From positions 1 through 19,920 of the forward strand of contig SLBE01000233.1 in the NCBI GenBank assembly GCA_007126465.1: 19,920 nt of DNA. The letters are read 5' to 3'. The notes beneath the pieces were generated by a model. It saw only the letters and a program-made list of their open reading frames with translations, was not told the DNA's origin and searched no databases. A program made the translations under genes and the position numbers. Source of the stretch: Syntrophomonadaceae bacterium. Lineage in GTDB: Bacteria > Bacillota > Dethiobacteria > DTU022. Below are positions 14,863-19,920 of the stretch, piece after piece; positions within the stretch are counted from its first letter, which is position 1, and each line of letters begins with the position of its first letter.

Positions 14863-14889
14863 TTAAGTAATTATGGTTAAGGCCGATAT
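14863..14889 (+). promoter_or_regulatory. Sigma-D (sigma-28) type promoter before the HD-GYP gene
   Basis: TTAA (14863-14866), exactly 15 bases, then GCCGATAT (14882-14889). The Bacillus SigD consensus is TAAA-N15-GCCGATAT, so the -10 is a full match and the -35 matches three of four. Start of transcription would be about 30 bases before the HD-GYP start codon. It places the HD-GYP, ComFB and FapA genes under flagellar control. Confidence 0.75.
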
Positions 14890-14910
14890 AAATAAGAGTA
14901 GCTTAACAAC

Positions 14911-14928
14911 ATGGATGCGATCAAATGA
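14911..14928 (+). other. Five-codon leader ORF overlapping the HD-GYP start
   Basis: ATG at 14911 reads MDAIK and stops at TGA 14926-14928, which overlaps the HD-GYP start codon as ATGA. The HD-GYP ATG itself has no visible Shine-Dalgarno, so translation might be coupled through this mini-ORF. The mini-ORF also lacks a strong ribosome site, so this may be chance. Confidence 0.2.
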
Positions 14929-16046
14929 GACTTGTACCAGTATGGGCCTTACGCCCTGGCATGGAAGTAGCTAAAAAAGTAACCTTCGGTAATAATTCTC
15001 TTCTGCTTAATGCGGGAGTTAAGTTGCAGATGGAGTATATTCAGCAGCTTAAAAAATTGAATATCAGGGCTATCTATGTTCATGACCAATTAATTCCTGA
15101 TGTTGAAATTGAAGATGTTATCCTTGATCAAACCAGGGAAAAGGCTGTAAAACTTGTCCAGGCTGCGTTAACGGGCATGCGTGATGACAGCAGTTCTAAT
15201 TATTGCCGTCTTTTGAATATCAAAGAAGAGCTTTATGATGTTCTTGACGATATAGTCGGTCAGCTGCTAAGTGCAAATAACCTTGTCTTAAACCTTGCTG
15301 ATATCAGGCATACAGATAACTATACTTTTTCACACTCGGTCAATGTGGCTGTCCTGTCAATTATGACTTCAATTTCGATGGGTTTAAAGAAGTCACAGTT
15401 AAAGGATATCGGTATGGGTGCCTTTCTCCATGATCTTGGGAAAGTTGTAGTCCCACTTTCGATTTTAAATAAGCCTGGCCGTCTGACCGAAGATGAAATG
15501 GCCGAAATGATGAAGCACCCTCTATACGGTCTTGAACTTGTTAAAGCACGCCACATATTTAACGGTCCATCTCTTTCAATTATTTATAAGCACCATGAGA
15601 GGATCAACGGTAAAGGTTATCCCCGTGGCTTGCAGGAAAGCGAAATGGAGATTTACCCAAAAATTTGTGCAGTTTCTGATGTTTATGATGCGTTGGTTTC
15701 AGATCGACCTTATCGTCCGGGGTTTAAGCCACACCGGGCGATGGAAATTATGGAAGAAGAAGCCGAAGGTTTTGATCTGGAGATAATGCAAAAGTTTTAT
15801 CACAATGTATCGGCTTACCCGATTGGAACTTTTGTTGGCCTTAATGATGGGTATATCGGTGTCGTAGTCAAAAATGTTCATGGGCACCCGACCCGACCGC
15901 AGGTCAGGATAATATGTCGTAAAGATGATTTTGAGCCGCTTAAGCATTTTGAGGTAAACCTGTTAGATGATCTTAAAGTTGTTGTAGACAGGGTATATGA
16001 AGACAATGAAATACCGTCGTATATTTATTTTCGGGAACCTTCTTGA
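14925..16046 (+). CDS. HD-GYP domain protein, probable c-di-GMP phosphodiesterase
   Basis: A 373-residue cytoplasmic protein. Residues 1-58 are a small N-terminal domain common in this family (LRPGMEVAKKV, then LLNAGVKL and IRAIYVHD). A helical linker precedes the HD-GYP domain at about 125-310: H137 in FSHSVNVAVLS, the HD pair H169-D170 in FLHDLGK, H198, and HHERINGKGYP (223-233), which holds the GYP signature; then CAVSDVYDALVSDRPYR. All metal-binding landmarks seem intact, so activity on c-di-GMP to pGpG or GMP is likely. The C-terminal 70 residues (YPIGTFVGLNDGYIGVVV onward) form a small beta domain also common to the family. A sigma-D-type promoter lies 36 bases before the start. ComFB follows after 27 bases. 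Lowering c-di-GMP generally favours swimming, which fits flagellar coexpression. Confidence 0.92.
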   Translation: MRLVPVWALRPGMEVAKKVTFGNNSLLLNAGVKLQMEYIQQLKKLNIRAIYVHDQLIPDVEIEDVILDQTREKAVKLVQAALTGMRDDSSSNYCRLLNIKEELYDVLDDIVGQLLSANNLVLNLADIRHTDNYTFSHSVNVAVLSIMTSISMGLKKSQLKDIGMGAFLHDLGKVVVPLSILNKPGRLTEDEMAEMMKHPLYGLELVKARHIFNGPSLSIIYKHHERINGKGYPRGLQESEMEIYPKICAVSDVYDALVSDRPYRPGFKPHRAMEIMEEEAEGFDLEIMQKFYHNVSAYPIGTFVGLNDGYIGVVVKNVHGHPTRPQVRIICRKDDFEPLKHFEVNLLDDLKVVVDRVYEDNEIPSYIYFREPS

Positions 16047-16073
16047 TCATATAATAAAGGGAGATGTACTGCC

Positions 16074-16334
16074 TTGGAGCTTAAAAATTTAATGGAGATG
16101 GTAGTATCCCAATCGATTGATGACATCAAGAAGTATTATGAATTTTGTAATTGCCCACAGTGCCGCCTGGACATATCCGCAATAGCATTGAATAAGATCT
16201 CCCCCCGCTATGTTGTTTCAAGCAAGGGTGATTCTTACGGAAGGGCTGAGCTATTGGCTATGCAAAAAGATCTGGATGTGTTGAGTGTTGTCCTTGATTC
16301 AATTAAACTGGTGCAAAAAAAGCCTCGCCATTAA
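16074..16334 (+). CDS. ComFB family protein
   Basis: An 86-residue protein matching the late competence ComFB family across its whole length: NLMEMVVSQSIDDI at the start, the cysteine cluster CNCPQC (C25, C27, C30), LDISAIALNKISPRYVVS (32-49), and the conserved end PRH. ComFB-family proteins have been reported in cyanobacteria to bind cyclic dinucleotides; this is from memory of recent work and should be confirmed. In Bacillus, ComFB lies in the comF operon with competence genes, which are absent here. Start is TTG at 16074 with AGGGAGA about 10 bases before. It lies between the HD-GYP and FapA genes with gaps of 27 and 31 bases and is probably in one operon with them. Its three close cysteines suggest zinc binding. 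Confidence 0.88.
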   Translation: MELKNLMEMVVSQSIDDIKKYYEFCNCPQCRLDISAIALNKISPRYVVSSKGDSYGRAELLAMQKDLDVLSVVLDSIKLVQKKPRH

Positions 16335-16365
16335 AACTTACTATTAATTACTGGGGGTTATTTAA

Positions 16366-18174
16366 GTGGATCAACATGGAACAGAAAATAGTAACAACCA
16401 GGAGAAGATCCAGCTTACCCTTGAAAAAGGTAAGGTCAAAGTTAGCGGCACCGCAGAAGCTGAAAGTAAAGGGGCGCTGATAAAACCGGGAACCGGGGTT
16501 CAAGCATTCCTCAATGGCCGCCTGATTGGAGTTAACGCAGAAGTATTTCCCGGAGACAAGGTGGAAATTGTTCCGGCAGAAGAAGTTAGAGAAGAATCGG
16601 TTGAAGTGAAAATTTCTGCGGATGAATTGAGGGCCGAAGCCCGTTATGTACCGGGTTTGAGAAAGTATCACTTAATTGAGGATGTGCCACCTACCGACAA
16701 CCTTGTGGTTGAGGGCATCCCAAAAGAAGAAACGATATCTTCTTTCAGTGAAGATGACATATTGAAATCGTTAAAAGAACAGCGGGTAACATATGGCATT
16801 ATTCCGGATGCCCCGGGTAAAGTTCTTGCCGAAAAAGAAAAATGGCAGCTTATAGCAGAGGGAGAGCCAGTCCAGCAGGGCAGCGATGGCTGGGTGGAGC
16901 CCCTTTTTGAAGGTGGAGTGAAGACTGTAACTTATGATGAAGATGAAAGCCGGGTCGATTTCAGAAAGAGATATGAAATTGACCAGGTCAATGAAAATGA
17001 TACGATAGCGCGTATTCATCCACCACAACCAGGGAAGCCGGGCAGGACAGTTACCGGCCAGGAACTGCAACCGGATCCGGTAAAAAAAGCACATGTAGAA
17101 TGCGGAAATGGTGCAAAGTTAAGTGAGGATCAGAATATTGCTATTGCAACACGTAAAGGAGTGCCCTTTTATAAAAAAGGTAGGGCCCATTCGTTAAAAG
17201 TAGAAAATATTTATACCCACAAGGGCGATGTTGATATTAAAAGCGGGAATATAGATTTTCGCGGGCATTTTAAAGTACAGGGCGCAATAACCGAAGGCAT
17301 GAAAGTGTCGGCGGACGGAAATATAGAAATTGGTGACAATGCTTCCGGTGCTGAAATATTAGCAGGTGGGAGTGTTGTTTTTAAAGGCAACTGTATCAAG
17401 TGTAAAGTGCAGGCAGGATGGGTGGATCTGGCACTAAATAATATATATAAAACCCTCGATCAAATGGAAGAAAGTATAGATAAAGCGCTTGTCGCTTCCG
17501 GTGAAGTTGCTAAAGCTCTTGAAGCCAAAGGAAAATATAGTGAGCAGATGGAAGCTGCTGTCGTCAGGGCCTTACTGCAAAGTAAGTTTACCGAATTGCC
17601 TGAACATAGCAATAACCTCAAGAAAACTTTGCATGAGGTTGGCAAATCACTTCCGGAAGAATTGCGACAAACCGTAAATAAGATAGTTCCATTTTTTACA
17701 GATTATCAATACAGCCAAGCCCTGGGCCGCCCTATGCTGGAGGAAGTAAAAAGTTTGCTGGGTAGTTTACAGGGTAAAAGAGAATACAGGACGGAAAAAG
17801 CAGACATAACTGTTCCATACATTCAAAACAGTGTTCTTTTTTGCACGGGGAACATAATAATTCCGGGCCAGGGTGCGTACAACTCTCAGATGAAGTGCAG
17901 CGGTGAAGTTAATATTTCCCGATTATTCAGGGGAGGTACCGTTGAAGCAGGCGAAAATGTCTATATTGGTGAAGCGGGCACGCCGAGAATCACTGCTGAA
18001 CAGGGGTTGATCCAGGTGCCTTACAGCGGAAAAGTACACATGGGAGTTGCCTATGAGAATATAAGGGTTCGTTTTGGCAAAAATGAATACCGCTGCGAAG
18101 AGAATCTGAATAATGTTATGCTTTACCTCGATCAGGATGAATACGAAGTTAAAGTAGGCTCCTGGAAAAAATAA
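16366..18174 (+). CDS. FapA / DUF342 family protein
   Basis: A 602-residue protein of the family annotated as flagellar assembly protein A. Residues 12-135 form a variable N-terminal part with beta strands. The FapA core begins near residue 145 (VTYGI, then AEGEPVQQGSDGWVEP, IARIHPPQPGKPGRTVTGQEL, GNGAKLSEDQNIAIATRKG). A beta-helix-like section follows (KGDVDIKSGNIDFRGHFKV, EGMKVSADGNIEIGDN, EILAGGSVVFKGN). Residues about 360-475 are a helical, probably coiled-coil insert, after which the beta-helix resumes (CTGNIIIPGQGAYNSQMKCS, RGGTVEAGENVYIGEAG). Start is GTG at 16366 with GGGGG about 9 bases before. Linked roles in other species include polar flagellar assembly and spore or cell-shape proteins; the function is not settled. 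It is last in the HD-GYP-ComFB-FapA run. Confidence 0.87.
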   Translation: MDQHGTENSNNQEKIQLTLEKGKVKVSGTAEAESKGALIKPGTGVQAFLNGRLIGVNAEVFPGDKVEIVPAEEVREESVEVKISADELRAEARYVPGLRKYHLIEDVPPTDNLVVEGIPKEETISSFSEDDILKSLKEQRVTYGIIPDAPGKVLAEKEKWQLIAEGEPVQQGSDGWVEPLFEGGVKTVTYDEDESRVDFRKRYEIDQVNENDTIARIHPPQPGKPGRTVTGQELQPDPVKKAHVECGNGAKLSEDQNIAIATRKGVPFYKKGRAHSLKVENIYTHKGDVDIKSGNIDFRGHFKVQGAITEGMKVSADGNIEIGDNASGAEILAGGSVVFKGNCIKCKVQAGWVDLALNNIYKTLDQMEESIDKALVASGEVAKALEAKGKYSEQMEAAVVRALLQSKFTELPEHSNNLKKTLHEVGKSLPEELRQTVNKIVPFFTDYQYSQALGRPMLEEVKSLLGSLQGKREYRTEKADITVPYIQNSVLFCTGNIIIPGQGAYNSQMKCSGEVNISRLFRGGTVEAGENVYIGEAGTPRITAEQGLIQVPYSGKVHMGVAYENIRVRFGKNEYRCEENLNNVMLYLDQDEYEVKVGSWKK

Positions 18175-18197
18175 CTTCCAAAAAGTGAATTTACCCC

Positions 18198-18224
18198 TTA
18201 ACTATTTCTTCCCAATGACGATTA
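18198..18224 (+). promoter_or_regulatory. Sigma-D-like promoter before flgM
   Basis: TTAA (18198-18201), exactly 15 bases, then GACGATTA (18217-18224), which matches the GCCGATAA consensus at six of eight. Spacing is the same as in the promoter before the HD-GYP gene. It lies 68 bases before the flgM start, in a 117-base gap after fapA. flgM, flgN and flgK are sigma-28-dependent late genes in many bacteria. Confidence 0.5.
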
Positions 18225-18291
18225 TTATCCATGAAGGAAATATTTTTCCGGTCATATTAAATTAAAGCAGTAAAGAAAGAAGGGATTAAAG

Positions 18292-18579
18292 GTGAGAATC
18301 AGCTCAAATTACCTTCAGTTAATTAACCGCATTCTGACCGATGAACCCGGCAAGCCGTCAGGCAGTTCAAAAAAAGCCACTTCGGGCAGCGAAGATCGCA
18401 AGGAACTGTCCAAGTTAATAACCGGTCTTCAGCAGGAGATGGATCGGATTGACGCTGAAGTCAGCCCGGAGCGTGCAGCCCGCCTGCAGAGCCTTGCTGA
18501 GCAAATTGAGCAGGGCAAGTATGATGTGGACAGCAACAAACTGGCGGAAGCTATGCTGAAGTTCATCAACAAAGTTTAG
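18292..18579 (+). CDS. flgM: Anti-sigma-28 factor FlgM
   Basis: A 95-residue protein. FlgM binds sigma-28/SigD and holds it inactive until the hook-basal body is done, when it is exported or otherwise removed. The N-terminal half is polar and disorder-prone (SGSSKKATSGSEDRKE). The C-terminal half has the sigma-binding helices with the family pattern SPERAARLQSLAEQIEQGKY followed by DVDSNKLAEAMLKFI. Start is GTG at 18292 with GAAGGGA about 7 bases before. flgN follows after 25 bases and flgK after that, the usual flgM-flgN-flgK order. A sigma-D-like promoter upstream would give the familiar feedback loop in which sigma-D transcribes its own inhibitor. Confidence 0.9.
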   Translation: MRISSNYLQLINRILTDEPGKPSGSSKKATSGSEDRKELSKLITGLQQEMDRIDAEVSPERAARLQSLAEQIEQGKYDVDSNKLAEAMLKFINKV

Positions 18580-18604
18580 TTTTTTACAGAAAGGAAGGCT
18601 GGTT

Positions 18605-19087
18605 ATGAATAAGCCTTCTTACCAGGCAAGGCAGCATCAACTTGAAGAGGTCTTGGATGAAGGAATCCTTTTGTTTCAAAAATTGTACCAGTCAGAAGAA
18701 GAACTAAGAGAACAGCTAATAAAAGGAGACCACAAGGCACTGGTTGAGGCAGAAAGCCGGCGAAGCGTCCTGAGAGAACAGATTGCATCAGTGGAAGATA
18801 GGCGAACGGCAATTGTTCCGGAAGGAGCTGGACTGCAGAGCTATATAAAAACTATGATCGCCAGAAGCAGCCAGGGGCGGTTTTTAGAAAAACAGGCAGC
18901 TATAATGTCAGAATTGCGAAAAATAAAAGTGCTGAATGAAGTCAACCGCTGCTTGTTAGATGAAAGGCTCAGATTTTCGAAAGAATTACAGGATAGGCTT
19001 TCTGAAGCCAGGTTGACTTACGATGAACGTGGAGAACTGAGAGATAACAAACAGGATTCATCAGGCAATATAGATCACAGCTGTTAG
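18605..19087 (+). CDS. flgN: FlgN family flagellar chaperone
   Basis: A 160-residue, mostly helical protein. FlgN is the export chaperone for the hook-filament junction proteins FlgK and FlgL. Sequence similarity in this family is low; support comes from position between flgM and flgK, size, and the typical charged helices (LEEVLDEGILLFQKLYQSEEELREQLIKG; EAESRRSVLREQIASVEDRR; KVLNEVNRCLLDERLRFSKELQDRL). The NEVNRxLLxxxLxFS pattern in the third helix is characteristic of FlgN. AAGGAAGG lies about 8 bases before the ATG. The last 30 residues are polar and unconserved-looking, ending in GNIDHSC. flgK begins 28 bases after the stop. Confidence 0.85.
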   Translation: MNKPSYQARQHQLEEVLDEGILLFQKLYQSEEELREQLIKGDHKALVEAESRRSVLREQIASVEDRRTAIVPEGAGLQSYIKTMIARSSQGRFLEKQAAIMSELRKIKVLNEVNRCLLDERLRFSKELQDRLSEARLTYDERGELRDNKQDSSGNIDHSC

Positions 19088-19115
19088 TGAAATCCCTTGA
19101 AAAGGAGAACCAGTG

Positions 19116-19920
19116 ATGACCATTTTCGGTTCATTCGAAATCGGAAGGAAAGCCTTAAGAGCCCAGCATAAAGGGATGGAAGTAAGCGGGCAGAATGTTG
19201 CTAATGCTAATACTCCCGGCTATACAAGGCAGAGAACCGATATGGAATCTGTTGTGGCTCCGATGGTGAAAAATCCTTCCATGGCTCCGGGCCGGGGTGT
19301 GGTTGTTGCCGATGTGGTCCGGGTGCGCAGTGAGTTTTATCATAAGCAGTTGATCAGCACTACATCGAATAAGGAATACTGGGATACCCGGTATGAAACT
19401 TTTCTAGGTGCGGAAGCAATTTTCATGGAGCCTGAAGACTATGGAATCAATAAGTATTTAAATGATTTTTTTGATTCCTGGCAAGAACTCAGCTCTTCAC
19501 CCGAGGAAGCTTCCGTCAGGGCCGGTTTGCGAGAAAATGCGATTAGCCTGACCAGGACGGTACAGGATGTTTATCACCGGCTGGACGATCAAATCGAGAA
19601 CCTTGAAAATGAGCTTTCCATGATCGTAAATGATGTTAACAGGATTTCTGATACCATAGCTGAGTTAAATGAAAAAATTCGTTTTATTGATACCATGCAG
19701 GAAAAATCCAATGAACTTTTTGATCAGCTGGATCTGGCAATCGAAGAGTTGGCAGAACTGGTTAATATCAATGTGCATCGCCAGGCAAACGGTACCGTTG
19801 AAATATTTTCAGGTGGGCGGCTTTTAGTGCAGGAAGACCGTTCTTTCCATGTTTCTCTTGGGGACGGAGGAGAAAAGGGACTGCAGGTTGTCAGCAGCCG
19901 CGGACTTCCCTTACAGCTTA
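19116..19920 (+). CDS. flgK: Flagellar hook-associated protein FlgK, N-terminal part
   Basis: The first 268 codons of a gene that runs off the right edge; the frame is open throughout. FlgK is the first hook-filament junction protein (HAP1), exported through the flagellar type III system. The N-terminal D0 signature is clear: FEIGRKALRAQHKGMEVSG followed by NVANANTPGYTRQR (27-40), then VRSEFYHKQL and the YEIFLGAEAIF-type helix, LNDFFDSWQELSSSPEEASVR (a FlgK hallmark), and the coiled region ending in LDLAIEELAELVNINVHRQ. AAAGGAGA lies about 7 bases before ATG 19116; an in-frame GTG at 19113 is possible but less well spaced. flgL is expected downstream. Confidence 0.95.
   Translation, partial: MTIFGSFEIGRKALRAQHKGMEVSGQNVANANTPGYTRQRTDMESVVAPMVKNPSMAPGRGVVVADVVRVRSEFYHKQLISTTSNKEYWDTRYETFLGAEAIFMEPEDYGINKYLNDFFDSWQELSSSPEEASVRAGLRENAISLTRTVQDVYHRLDDQIENLENELSMIVNDVNRISDTIAELNEKIRFIDTMQEKSNELFDQLDLAIEELAELVNINVHRQANGTVEIFSGGRLLVQEDRSFHVSLGDGGEKGLQVVSSRGLPLQL

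Overview
The window reads as a chromosomal segment of a flagellated Gram-positive-type bacterium, most likely an anaerobic Clostridia-class Firmicute. The basis is family content (CsrA, FlaG, FlgM/FlgN/FlgK, FapA, ComFB, D-amino acid transaminase, YqfO-type Nif3), strong GGAGG ribosome binding sites, frequent TTG/GTG starts, moderate-to-low GC, two promoter-like sequences of the sigma-D type and one protein ending in an LPXTG-like signal. No tRNA, rRNA, IS element, phage gene or CRISPR array was seen. Genus cannot be assigned from this sequence alone.

Layout. 1-290: 3' end of mnmA. 468-1682 (minus strand): an unusual fusion of an HU-type DNA-binding domain to a FlhG/MinD-type ATPase. 1921-2730: divergent from it, a RodZ-like membrane HTH protein that ends in LPQTG, a second hydrophobic segment and KK, followed by a strong terminator. 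2892-3611: csrA and flaG. 3893-6477: a CoA-transferase of the succinyl-CoA:acetate type and an XdhC-family protein with rearranged domain order. 6498-8501: a membrane-anchored 5'-nucleotidase. 8717-10700: D-amino acid transaminase and Nif3, ending in a terminator. 10759-11466: coiled-coil zinc-ribbon protein. 11597-13208: a membrane-anchored helical-repeat protein and TatC. 13261-14787: a protein built almost wholly of 21 MORN repeats. 14925-18174: HD-GYP, ComFB and FapA/DUF342, downstream of a good sigma-D-like promoter. 18292 to the end: flgM, flgN and the start of flgK, downstream of a second sigma-D-like sequence.

How it works together. Flagellar genes lie at both ends (csrA-flaG on the left, flgM-flgN-flgK on the right) with about 11 kb of mostly housekeeping or metabolic genes between them. 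The right-hand block couples probable c-di-GMP turnover (HD-GYP), a possible cyclic-dinucleotide receptor (ComFB), FapA and the late flagellar checkpoint (FlgM, FlgN, FlgK). The left-hand divergent pair, HU-FlhG and HTH-TM-LPQTG, is the most unusual part: one protein looks able to join DNA to the inner membrane face, the other to join a cytoplasmic HTH domain to the cell wall. The MORN protein is the other striking item. All these functions are inferred from sequence patterns.
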